NCBI GenBank assembly: GCA_964603255.1
Contig: CAZRVA010000066.1
Span: forward strand, 1-14,228
DNA from: UBA6183 sp964603255
Lineage (GTDB): Bacteria; Bacteroidota; Bacteroidia; UKL13-3
Reading direction: 5' to 3'
DNA: 14,228 nt
Shown here: positions 7,601 to 14,012 of the stretch, piece after piece
How positions within the stretch are numbered: position 1 is the first letter of the stretch
Layout of the letters: each line of letters begins with the position of its first letter
Program-made: the position numbers and the translations under genes
The notes under the pieces: model-generated
Seen by the model: only the letters and a program-made list of their open reading frames with translations
Told to the model about the DNA's origin: nothing
Database searches by the model: none

Positions 7601-7814
7601 CCGCATCGGTGTATGTTAAACACAATACATCTTCAGCTTTGTTATCGGCAATGCTGATGATGTTGGCAATACGTGCGGCCAAAATTTGTGTTTTACCGGT
7701 GCCAGGGCCAGCAATAACCAACACCGGACCTTCTGTGGTGGTAACAGCCGCTTGTTGCTCGGGATTAAGTTTGGTAAACTCTTGTTGAAATAATTGGTTG
7801 TAATCTGTGCTCAT
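4611..7814 (-). CDS. UvrD-like helicase fused to Fe-S PD-(D/E)XK nuclease
   Basis: This 1067-residue superfamily 1A helicase-nuclease probably processes DNA ends. Helicase motifs appear in order: Q-motif LNPEQQAAV (16-24), Walker A GPGTGKT (36-42), Walker B VDEYQDT (270-276), motif III VGDDDQSIYRFQGA (299-312), motif IV ENYRST (336-341), motif V TAHSSKGLEFEYVF (635-648) and motif VI RRLFYVGMTRAKREL (689-703). The C-terminal nuclease is of the RecB/AddB type: H816 in GSAVHYALE, D907 in GKLDKIE, D920 and K922 in VDYKTG, and Q964 in WRQAVFY. C789 (YLKCPTAFY) plus C1034, C1039 and C1042 make a four-cysteine set like the Fe-S clamp of AddB and AdnB. Size and layout resemble the mycobacterial AdnA/AdnB subunits. 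The ATG at 7814 was chosen; a TTG at 7847 would add 11 unlikely residues. A TAACTTTG at 7831-7824 could be its -7 box, though it would leave almost no leader. Confidence 0.93.
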   Translation of the reverse strand: MSTDYNQLFQQEFTKLNPEQQAAVTTTEGPVLVIAGPGTGKTQILAARIANIISIADNKAEDVLCLTYTDAGAIAMRKRLLQFIGPDAYKVEVQTFHAFCNMVIQENLDHFGLRGLDAISELEQIEFVHQIIDGFPKNHPLKRYTGDVYYETKKLLGLYEQMKRENWSAAYLHQQVDLYLEDIKTRDEYIYKKTTKYGKAGELKQKVYDAEVNRMVQLKAAADTFDTYQNLLKKHGRYDFADMILWVIDAFKQKPDMLSQYQEKYQYFLVDEYQDTSGAQNEVLQLLIQYWDSPNVFCVGDDDQSIYRFQGANVENIQHFKKVYQPQGLTEISLVENYRSTQYILDAAKALISNNKVRLDPNKTLVAKNATLANLAIKPTLTEYYNLAHEAVGIAQQIERLKQQGVKLSEIAVIYRKHAQAEDIIKYLQAKSIGVNAKKKVDILHEPLIKKIVQMLRYVSAENYKANTGEAYIYELLHFDFFKIPPIEIARISVNVSSKNFSERKTTWREEIRNAIHKKPTDLFTQELQQGKELAYASKVIEGWIRDGLNLTTQQLIERIINESGLLAQCLTGADKRWNMQLLHTFFDFVKSECSRKPKTTIKQLLETIDLMMSQKVALPAQLIAFAEDGVNFLTAHSSKGLEFEYVFMMGCTTKAWEKSSNNFDFKLPDNIFTVSENVVGEDEDAESRRLFYVGMTRAKRELHMSYAKFDNNGMDLEKSRFVAELETHAKLQPQFISLPDEQLIDFTLHVLQNQKAQAPASLFDNEFVDELLQKYSLSVTHLNNYLKCPTAFYFNNLIRVPAPLSAAMTFGSAVHYALEMLFRNMNAHAEKQFAGVEDFMKDFKWYMRRFEDAFTETEYKRRIEYGDEILPKFYDKYIGQWNKITSIERSYRNVVMDGVPLNGKLDKIEFDGNNVNVVDYKTGQFERAKTKFGPPNIERVEKAKAEDKDVKFEDEFGGDYWRQAVFYKILIDADQNTTWQMQSAEFDFVEPDKATGEYIKQRVVITNDDVEIVKQQITSTYTKIKSKDFSNGCGKEECTWCDFVNTYYSNRTPVIAGLLDVNENEL

Positions 7815-7841
7815 AATCGGGTTCAAAGTTAAATCTTCACT

Positions 7842-7858
7842 TCGCAATGTATTTGCGA
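7842..7858. promoter_or_regulatory. Dyad in the divergent promoter region
   Basis: TCGCAA (7842-7847) and TTGCGA (7853-7858) form a perfect 6-bp inverted repeat with a 5-bp spacer. It lies between the divergent helicase and lipoprotein-protease genes and overlaps the TTTG that could be the -33 box of the latter. Size and position would suit an operator, but no regulator is identified. Confidence 0.35.
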
Positions 7859-7870
7859 GGCAGCTTCATT

Positions 7871-7878
7871 TATTTTTG
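7871..7878 (+). promoter_or_regulatory. Probable -7 box of the first lipoprotein-protease gene
   Basis: TATTTTTG matches TAnnTTTG and is identical to the boxes proposed for fumC and guaB. The start codon is 47 bases downstream. The only upstream TTTG (7852-7855) is 15 nt away, closer than usual, so the -33 element is uncertain. Confidence 0.45.
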
Positions 7879-7925
7879 TATGTTTAACAAATAAACACTT
7901 TATTCGTTACAAACAACACCAAGTT

Positions 7926-9554
7926 ATGCCTTTAAGTTCGCTCAAAAAATCATTAAAAAAACACGCATTCGTTTACCTATCATTGTTTTTACCAGGTTGT
8001 GCAATCATTGCAGTTCCAAGTAAACAAAAAGTAAACATTAAAGTTGACAACGACAGCACTTCCATATATGTTAACGGAGAAGAGCAAGGCGTTGGAAGTG
8101 CCCAAAAAGTAAAAATTAAAAAAACAGGTTTCCATAGCGTAGTTTTAAAAACACCAGGATACAATACACAACACGAAATTTTACTGGCCAATAAGTATGC
8201 TACATGGATGATACCCTTTGCTATTATAGACATTCCATTAGGCTTTGGTTTTATTACAGCTGCCGAATTAGGTAGTATGGATAAGCGTTACTCTTATCAA
8301 AAAAACAATGAGATGAAACTAAATCCTGCATTGGTTAAACGCAACAAAGACGAAAAATACATAGATATTGATGGTTTAAAAATCAAATACAAAAACTCGG
8401 ATAAAAATTACGAGACCTTTAATTTTAATAAAACAATTGAAGAGAATATTGCTAAAGTTGACAGAGATAATGCAAAAAAGCAAGCCTCGATAGTTGTAGT
8501 AAAAGACAAAAATGCACCTAAAAAGAAATTAGAAAAAGAAGAACCACAAATTCAAAAGAATGATTTCTTGGCCAATGTATTATATAAAAAATTAGCAGAA
8601 ACCGGCTTTGTTGATACCATTAGCGAGGTATTTCTTGACAACAACAACACCATTGTAATAGAACCTTACCTCAACTCTTCTTCTGAGTATTATTTTACTA
8701 CAAATTCAAAATTGTTCTCTTTACTTAAAAAGAAAGTGAACACCACTTGGTATCTAAAAAACACATATGGCGAAAGATTAGATTCAATAACCTTAGAAAG
8801 CATGTCGGGTGCATTCACCGCTCAACGATATGTAAGTTCGTTTAACTCGGCTGCAATACATGAAGACATTGTTAATCAAGCCTTACAAGACTTATTAAGA
8901 AGTGATGAATTTAAAGAGTATGCGAAAATTGATACCAATTTAAACATTGCGGATGCACAACTTGCTATTGCCAAACCTAAAAATTTGGTAACCGATGCCA
9001 GCGATGCAACACTTGCCTCTGTTATTATAAAGCGAAAAGATAAAGGACATGGTTCTGGTTTTGCGATTAGTAACGATGGTTATATTTTAACCAATTACCA
9101 TGTAATAGCGGGTGAATATGCCAACAAACAAGCTGAATTTACGGTAATACTATCTAATGGAGAAGAAGTAAAAGCACAAGTGGTTAGATTCAACAAAATG
9201 CGCGATGTGGCTTTATTAAAAGTAGATGCCACATTTGAAAAAGCTTTTGACTTGCGCAGCGAGAAAACCTTTAAACGATTGATGAATGTGTATACAGTTG
9301 GGACGCCAAAATCAATTGAGTTAGGCCAATCTGTAAGTTTAGGAATTTTATCAAATGAGCGCAATACCAATAACAGAAATTTATTACAGTTAAACATGAG
9401 TGTAAACTCGGGTAATAGTGGTGGACCATTGTTTGATCAGCAAGGCGTATTGCATGGTATTGTAACCTCTAAATTAGTTGGGACTAACACCGAAGGAGTA
9501 AGTTTTGCAATACCAACGTACAGAGTAGCTGAGTACCTTAACCTAAGACAATAA
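7926..9554 (+). CDS. Lipoprotein with PEGA-like domain and trypsin-like protease
   Basis: This 542-residue envelope protein is built from several parts. Residues 1-25 are a basic, hydrophobic signal ending in LPGC, a slightly unusual lipobox with C25 as the lipidated residue. Residues about 33-80 resemble a PEGA-type beta domain (SIYVNGEEQGVG ... VVLKTPGY). A hydrophobic stretch at 91-113 could touch or cross a membrane. Residues 145-215 are lysine-rich and likely disordered, and 216-345 form an unrecognised mixed domain. Residues 350-542 are a chymotrypsin-fold protease of the HtrA/Trypsin_2 type with the triad H392 (TNYHVI), D427 (MRDVALLK) and S498 (GNSGGPLF). There is no PDZ domain. No acidic residues follow C25, so surface export by the flavobacterial-type signal is not suggested; a periplasm-facing anchor is inferred. 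It is a tandem paralogue of the next gene. The substrate is unknown. Confidence 0.88.
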   Translation: MPLSSLKKSLKKHAFVYLSLFLPGCAIIAVPSKQKVNIKVDNDSTSIYVNGEEQGVGSAQKVKIKKTGFHSVVLKTPGYNTQHEILLANKYATWMIPFAIIDIPLGFGFITAAELGSMDKRYSYQKNNEMKLNPALVKRNKDEKYIDIDGLKIKYKNSDKNYETFNFNKTIEENIAKVDRDNAKKQASIVVVKDKNAPKKKLEKEEPQIQKNDFLANVLYKKLAETGFVDTISEVFLDNNNTIVIEPYLNSSSEYYFTTNSKLFSLLKKKVNTTWYLKNTYGERLDSITLESMSGAFTAQRYVSSFNSAAIHEDIVNQALQDLLRSDEFKEYAKIDTNLNIADAQLAIAKPKNLVTDASDATLASVIIKRKDKGHGSGFAISNDGYILTNYHVIAGEYANKQAEFTVILSNGEEVKAQVVRFNKMRDVALLKVDATFEKAFDLRSEKTFKRLMNVYTVGTPKSIELGQSVSLGILSNERNTNNRNLLQLNMSVNSGNSGGPLFDQQGVLHGIVTSKLVGTNTEGVSFAIPTYRVAEYLNLRQ

Positions 9555-9606
9555 AACATAAAAAACTACAAATCAAAACAGTAAAGTTAACAAGTGAAAT
9601 AAATTT

Positions 9607-9634
9607 ACTGCATTAATTATAATGGCAGTTTTTT
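9607..9634 (+). terminator. Terminator between the two protease genes
   Basis: ACTGCATTA (9607-9615) pairs with TAATGGCAGT (9620-9629), leaving one bulged G and a 4-nt loop, and is followed by a T run. It lies 52 bases after the first protease stop. It suggests the two paralogues are not simply one transcript, although no clear promoter is seen between it and the second gene. Confidence 0.6.
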
Positions 9635-9684
9635 AGAAAAAATGTCAAAATAATTAACAATTATTATCATCTCAAAAATCCAAC

Positions 9685-11292
9685 ATGAAGAAACAAATTA
9701 CAAATTTTAGTCTTTTATTAAAAACCTTGGCTGTGCTAGTAGTTATAATACAACTAAGCAGTTGTGCCATGATTTTAGTTCCTAAAAAACAAAAAATAAG
9801 TTTTAAAACAAACAACGATAGTACGTCAATATACGTTAATAATGAGGAACAAGGCGTTGGAAGTGCGACAACCAAAATTGTAAAGAATGGATCGAAAGCT
9901 GTTGTGCTAAAAACAGAAGGTTATCCTACCCAATATGAAATGATAATCGCAAATAAATATCAATGGTGGGCACTACCCTTTTGCATTATCGATTTTCCAT
10001 TATACGGAATAGGATTTGTTGAAATGGTCATGCCCAAAATGTACGGTTACCCCAAAGTAAATTATTTTAAAGTTTTGCCGAAATTGGCTACCAGAACAGC
10101 TGATGAAAAATACATACAACTAGATGGCATTAAATTGGATATCAAAAATAAAAACAAAGATTTAGTTGATTACTACATTAACCATAGTGCGAATATTGAA
10201 TCGGCAATGGATAAGGCAGAAAAAGAAAAAAAATTGAATATCCAAAAACAAGCAGATGAAGCTCAAAACAAAAAATCAAAAAACAAAGAAAAGAAGCAGT
10301 TAAATGAGCAAGATTTAAGTATTAAAGAAGACACCAAATTTTCTTATGCGGTATACAAAATATTAACCCAAACTGGTTATATTGACACGATTAACAAGGT
10401 ATTTTTAGACAACAACAATAACATTGAGTTGGAAGGTTTGATTACCGGTGGATCTGCCTTTAACGTTGAAGGCAAATACATTAAAGCAAGACTTAACATT
10501 ACTTGGTACATCAAAAATAACTATGGCGAGAAAATTGATTCAGTAGTTAATAACGTGAGCTCGGGCAACTTGGCTACAAACCAAGAGGACTTGATGTTTG
10601 AAGATGCTGTTGACAGATCATTACAAGCATTTTTGAATAACCCCAAAACCAAAAAGTATTTGAAGATTGATTCTAATTACAGCATCTCTGATGCACCACT
10701 AGCAATCAACAAACCTAAAAACATTGTAACTGATGCAGATGGAGCCACTTCAGCTTCCGTAATTATTAAACGTAAAGACAAAGGACATGGGTCAGGTTTT
10801 GCTATTAGTAATGATGGTTATATTTTAACAAACTACCATGTTATTGCCGGGGAATACGAAAACAAACCAACCGAGTTTACCGTAATCTTGTCTAATGGTG
10901 AAGAGGTAAAAGCACAAGTAGTAAGACACAACAAAATGCGTGATGTAGCCCTACTAAAAGTTGAGGCCGTTTTTGAAAAAGCATTTAACTTAAGTTCTGA
11001 AAAAACATTTAAACGTTTGATGGAGGTTTATGCTGTGGGTACTCCCAAGTCGATTGAACTTGGCCAATCAGTTAGTTTGGGCATCTTATCAAATGAGCGT
11101 AAAGCAAATAACAATAACTTATTACAACTTAACATGAGTGTGAACTCGGGTAACAGTGGGGGTCCTTTGTTTGATAAACAAGGAAACTTACATGGAATTG
11201 TAACTTCTAAGTTAGTAGGTTTCTCAACTGAAGGTGTTAGTTTTGCTATTCCATCGTATGTTGTAGCTAATTACTTAAACATTAAATTGTAA
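9685..11292 (+). CDS. Second lipoprotein with PEGA-like domain and trypsin-like protease
   Basis: This 535-residue paralogue has the same plan as the preceding gene. It has a signal with a good lipobox LSSC (C27), a PEGA-like segment (about 35-80, including NDSTSIYVN and EEQGVGSA shared with its sister), and a hydrophobic stretch (92-115). A lysine-rich linker (about 175-215) and a middle domain (220-340) follow. The protease domain is 343-535 with triad H385, D420 and S491 and no PDZ domain. By eye, 27 of 193 protease residues differ between the two, about 86% identity, while linker and middle match far less. Codons differ at many silent positions, so the duplication is not recent. No acidic residues follow C27. 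The ATG at 9685 is the first residue of a normal signal sequence. It ends 19 bases before a strong bidirectional terminator. The two copies may cleave the same kind of target while sensing different partners; that is inference. Confidence 0.88.
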   Translation: MKKQITNFSLLLKTLAVLVVIIQLSSCAMILVPKKQKISFKTNNDSTSIYVNNEEQGVGSATTKIVKNGSKAVVLKTEGYPTQYEMIIANKYQWWALPFCIIDFPLYGIGFVEMVMPKMYGYPKVNYFKVLPKLATRTADEKYIQLDGIKLDIKNKNKDLVDYYINHSANIESAMDKAEKEKKLNIQKQADEAQNKKSKNKEKKQLNEQDLSIKEDTKFSYAVYKILTQTGYIDTINKVFLDNNNNIELEGLITGGSAFNVEGKYIKARLNITWYIKNNYGEKIDSVVNNVSSGNLATNQEDLMFEDAVDRSLQAFLNNPKTKKYLKIDSNYSISDAPLAINKPKNIVTDADGATSASVIIKRKDKGHGSGFAISNDGYILTNYHVIAGEYENKPTEFTVILSNGEEVKAQVVRHNKMRDVALLKVEAVFEKAFNLSSEKTFKRLMEVYAVGTPKSIELGQSVSLGILSNERKANNNNLLQLNMSVNSGNSGGPLFDKQGNLHGIVTSKLVGFSTEGVSFAIPSYVVANYLNIKL

Positions 11293-11311
11293 TAACAACT
11301 ATCAAATAATC

Positions 11312-11350
11312 AAAAAGCCGATTTAACAGTGGTTAAATCGGCTTTTTTTT
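11312..11350. terminator. Bidirectional terminator
   Basis: A perfect stem of at least 12 bp (AGCCGATTTAAC at 11316-11327 with its complement at 11332-11343) closes a 4-nt loop. Eight T residues follow on the plus strand, and five follow on the minus strand. It serves the second protease gene (plus) and the convergent guaB (minus). Confidence 0.92.
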
Positions 11351-11367
11351 ATGCATTACAACGAAAA

Positions 11368-12840
11368 CTATTTTTTGCTGTAGTTAGGAGCTTCTTTGGT
11401 AATGGTAATATCGTGTGCATGGCTTTCTTTAGCACCTGCACCGGTTATTTTCACAAACTTAGCTTTTTGTAATTCTTTTATGTTTTTGGCACCAACGTAT
11501 CCCATACCTGCACGTAAACCACCCACGTATTGATAAATTACATCTTTCAAACTGCCTTTATATGCCACCATACCCACAATACCTTCCGGCACTAACTTAG
11601 CAATTTCTTCTTCTGCATCTTGGAAATAGCGGTCTTTACTACCTTCTTTCATGGCCTCAATACTGCCCATACCGCGGTACGATTTAAACTTACGTCCTTC
11701 GTAAATAATGGTTTCTCCAGGAGACTCTTCTGTACCGGCAAAAATACCACCACTCATTACCGTACTGGCTCCTGCTGCCAATGCTTTTACTATATCACCA
11801 CTGTAGCGTATTCCACCATCAGCTATTACAGGAACTCCACTTGCTTTGATGGCTTTAGCAGCATCATACACCGCAGATAATTGAGGCATACCGATACCTG
11901 CAATAATACGTGTGGTACAAATAGAACCCGGACCAACACCAACTTTAACTGCATCAACACCAGCTTTTACCAATGCTTTTGCACCATCTCCAGTTGCTAC
12001 GTTACCCGCAATGATATCAAGATCAGGGAATAGTTTGCGTAAACGTTTAATCTCGTTTAACACAAAAGCACTATGGCCATGTGCAGTATCGATGGTAACA
12101 ACATCTACTCCTGCTTTTACCAATGCTGCAATACGATCTTGTGTTTCAGGTGTTACACCAACTGCTGCACCAACCAACAACCTTCCATGTTTATCTTTAC
12201 AAGCATTAGGATTATCTTTTACTTTTAAAATATCGCGGTAAGTAATCAAGCCAATTAATTTGCCTTTTTTATCAACTACCGGTAATTTTTCAATTTTGTA
12301 TTTCTGTAAAATCGATTCTGCTTTTTTGAAATCAGTACCTTGAGGTGCGGTAACCAAATTTTCTTTGGTCATAACCTCAGTTACTTTTTTACTCAATTGT
12401 TTTTCAAACCTTAAATCGCGGTTGGTTAAAATACCCATCAATTTATAGTTGTCGTCTACAATCGGAATTCCACCAATTTTATTTTCGCTCATAATTTTAT
12501 GAGCTTCTTTTAAGGTAGCTGTGGTAGGTAAAGTAACCGGGTCCATAATCATACCGCTTTCGCTGCGTTTTACTTTGCGCACTTCCTCAGCTTGGCGTTC
12601 AATGCTCATGTTTTTGTGTAACATACCAATTCCGCCCGATTGTGCCATGGCAATAGCCATTTGGTATTCGGTTACGGTATCCATTGCTGCCGATAAAATC
12701 GGAACATTGATTTTAATATTACGTGTTAATTGGGTTACTGTACTTACTTCGCGCGGAAGCACTTCTGAGAAAGCGGGAAGCAATAAAACATCATCAAATG
12801 TTAATCCTTCACCGTAAAACTTTGACTTGTCGTTAATCAT
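11368..12840 (-). CDS. guaB: Inosine-5'-monophosphate dehydrogenase
   Basis: This cytosolic enzyme oxidises IMP to XMP with NAD+, the committed step of GMP synthesis. The 490-residue protein is full length. The (beta/alpha)8 barrel starts with GLTFDDVLLLP (12-22) and is interrupted by two CBS domains (about 96-206) that bind adenine or guanine nucleotides in this family. The active-site loop is GPGSICTTR with the catalytic cysteine C308. The phosphate-binding DGGIRYSGD (341-349) and the YRGMGS segment (388-393) are intact. The ATG at 12840 gives the standard N-terminus MINDKSKFYGEGLTF; an in-frame TTG at 12849 lies inside the leader hairpin and is rejected. It is preceded by its own promoter-like boxes and a 27-nt hairpin, and ends at the bidirectional terminator. 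No guaA lies next to it. Confidence 0.98.
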   Translation of the reverse strand: MINDKSKFYGEGLTFDDVLLLPAFSEVLPREVSTVTQLTRNIKINVPILSAAMDTVTEYQMAIAMAQSGGIGMLHKNMSIERQAEEVRKVKRSESGMIMDPVTLPTTATLKEAHKIMSENKIGGIPIVDDNYKLMGILTNRDLRFEKQLSKKVTEVMTKENLVTAPQGTDFKKAESILQKYKIEKLPVVDKKGKLIGLITYRDILKVKDNPNACKDKHGRLLVGAAVGVTPETQDRIAALVKAGVDVVTIDTAHGHSAFVLNEIKRLRKLFPDLDIIAGNVATGDGAKALVKAGVDAVKVGVGPGSICTTRIIAGIGMPQLSAVYDAAKAIKASGVPVIADGGIRYSGDIVKALAAGASTVMSGGIFAGTEESPGETIIYEGRKFKSYRGMGSIEAMKEGSKDRYFQDAEEEIAKLVPEGIVGMVAYKGSLKDVIYQYVGGLRAGMGYVGAKNIKELQKAKFVKITGAGAKESHAHDITITKEAPNYSKK

Positions 12841-12867
12841 GGCAAACAATACCTTTTATTATTTGCC
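12841..12867 (-). promoter_or_regulatory. guaB: Hairpin occupying the guaB leader
   Basis: On the minus strand GGCAAATAATA (12867-12857) pairs with TATTGTTTGCC (12851-12841), 11 bp with one U-G pair, around the loop AAAGG. The stem ends directly at the ATG. Given the promoter just upstream, the hairpin would form nearly the whole 5' leader. The loop carries the only Shine-Dalgarno-like purines. Translational control or mRNA protection is possible but unproven. Confidence 0.5.
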
Positions 12868-12870
12868 GTG

Positions 12871-12902
12871 CAAAAATAGGAAAATATGTGGTATTACCGC
12901 AA
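12871..12902 (-). promoter_or_regulatory. guaB: Probable guaB promoter
   Basis: TATTTTTG at 12878-12871 (minus) matches TAnnTTTG. A TTG (within ATTG) 21 nt upstream at 12902-12900 is a possible -33 box, at the long end of usual spacing. The boxes lie after the stop of the WYL gene, so guaB need not depend on read-through from it. Confidence 0.55.
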
Positions 12903-12936
12903 TAAATTATGGTTAATCCCATAAACATGGAATATA

Positions 12937-13935
12937 TCAGTAATTCTGATACGCCTTTTGCAAGATTTCTTTCAATTCTTTCTTCAGCGTTTCCGGGGCA
13001 ACTACCTTTACTTTATCGCCATAACTCAGTATTTGTGACTTTAATTCATAAGAAGGAATTACATCCAACGTAATTTTAAATTCTTGTTCATCATCAACCA
13101 ATATTTGTTGGGTTTGATGTAAAGGTTGACTTTTAATATAAGGAGCCTCGGTTGGACTAAAACTCAAGGTTACCAATTGCGATTCGTAATCGTGTACCGA
13201 AATACCGAAGGAGTGTTTAAAATACTCTGCCGGTTTAAAATTGGCATCTCGTGTAAAATTGGATGTGGTAGGTATAATTTGTTTGATGCGCTCTAATGCA
13301 AATGTCTGAATCCTATTTTTATCAACCAACTTTCCGGTAACATACCACCGGTTGCGGTACTCTTTTAAAACATAAGGGTGCAACTGATAGTGTTTTACTT
13401 CAATATGTCCGAACCCCTGGTAATGCATCATTACGGCTTGTTGCTCTTTAATGCTTAGTAAAAGTGGACTTAAAAATTCATTACCTTTTTGGCTTAAACT
13501 TTTTTCTGTTTCAATCAACTGCAAAAAATCATCGTTACCATATACGTTACGCAAGTTCACATAATCTTCAATCTTCTCTACAGATTGCATAAATTGTTGT
13601 ATTGGCCCAATGCCCTCAAATTGCTTGAGCAACGAGCATGCAAACTCAAGGGCATATAAATCCTCCTGCTTAAGTGGCAAATTATTAATGCTGTAATTGG
13701 CATCGGTGTAATAATAACCTCTTAATTTTCTATCATATTCAATGGGAGCAAAATAAGCCAACTCTTCATCAAATTTCATGTCGTAAATATCACTATCAAT
13801 GGTACGCGCACTTACACTACCCAAACCCTGACAAGCTTCTATCAAATCTTGTTTAGAAGGATAACGTTTATGTTTGTTACGTAAAGCACCATCAATAATG
13901 CGATAACGAATAAATGCGTTTTTATTTTTAGGCAT
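12937..13935 (-). CDS. WYL-domain transcriptional regulator
   Basis: This 332-residue protein has an N-terminal winged helix-turn-helix (about 7-60, recognition helix near VSARTIDSDIYDMK) and a central WYL domain (about 150-225) with RWYVTG at 196-201, a W-Y-V variant of the name motif. A C-terminal WCX-like domain (about 252-328) ends in KVVAPETLKKELKEILQ. Proteins of this YafY-like type are DNA-binding regulators; WYL domains are thought to bind nucleic acid or nucleotide ligands, and several control DNA-damage or phage-defence genes. The ATG at 13935 was chosen because the frame before it runs through a low-complexity repeat and into the end of the DUF4143 gene, and family members start at this kind of RYRIIDGAL segment. 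It lies 77 bases after the DUF4143 gene, possibly co-transcribed, and 96 bases before guaB. The target is not evident. Confidence 0.9.
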   Translation of the reverse strand: MPKNKNAFIRYRIIDGALRNKHKRYPSKQDLIEACQGLGSVSARTIDSDIYDMKFDEELAYFAPIEYDRKLRGYYYTDANYSINNLPLKQEDLYALEFACSLLKQFEGIGPIQQFMQSVEKIEDYVNLRNVYGNDDFLQLIETEKSLSQKGNEFLSPLLLSIKEQQAVMMHYQGFGHIEVKHYQLHPYVLKEYRNRWYVTGKLVDKNRIQTFALERIKQIIPTTSNFTRDANFKPAEYFKHSFGISVHDYESQLVTLSFSPTEAPYIKSQPLHQTQQILVDDEQEFKITLDVIPSYELKSQILSYGDKVKVVAPETLKKELKEILQKAYQNY

Positions 13936-13952
13936 GCTGCAAGGTAATAATT

Positions 13953-14008
13953 TGGGTTGATTAGTTGTTGGGTAACTAGTTATTGGTTGATAGGTTAATT
14001 GGGTTTGG
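13953..14008. repeat. Low-complexity AACCAACTAAT-like spacer
   Basis: Read on the minus strand, this stretch consists of irregular repeats of AACC, CAAC, AACTA and ATCAACC, with almost no G. It includes a 10-bp palindrome, TAACTAGTTA, at 13973-13982. Such C/A/T-only strings look like slippage-generated spacer DNA. It lies between the DUF4143 stop and the WYL start. No function is seen. Confidence 0.55.
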
Positions 14009-14012
14009 TGCG

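Noticed and set aside
7815..7847. TTG start adding 11 residues to the helicase
   Set aside because: The ATG at 7814 gives a typical start before the Q-motif, and the extra residues overlap the intergenic dyad.
9095..9397. 100-codon antisense ORF over the first protease domain
   Set aside because: It is a shadow of the conserved protease frame.
7926..11292. HtrA/DegP assignment for the two proteases
   Set aside because: The protease fold and triad fit, but no PDZ domain follows, and the lipidated N-terminal architecture is not that of DegP or DegS.
11912..12241. 109-codon plus-strand ORF within guaB
   Set aside because: It is antisense to guaB and has biased composition typical of a shadow frame.
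12841..12849. TTG start for guaB three codons upstream
   Set aside because: The ATG at 12840 gives the family's normal N-terminus, and the TTG lies within the leader hairpin.
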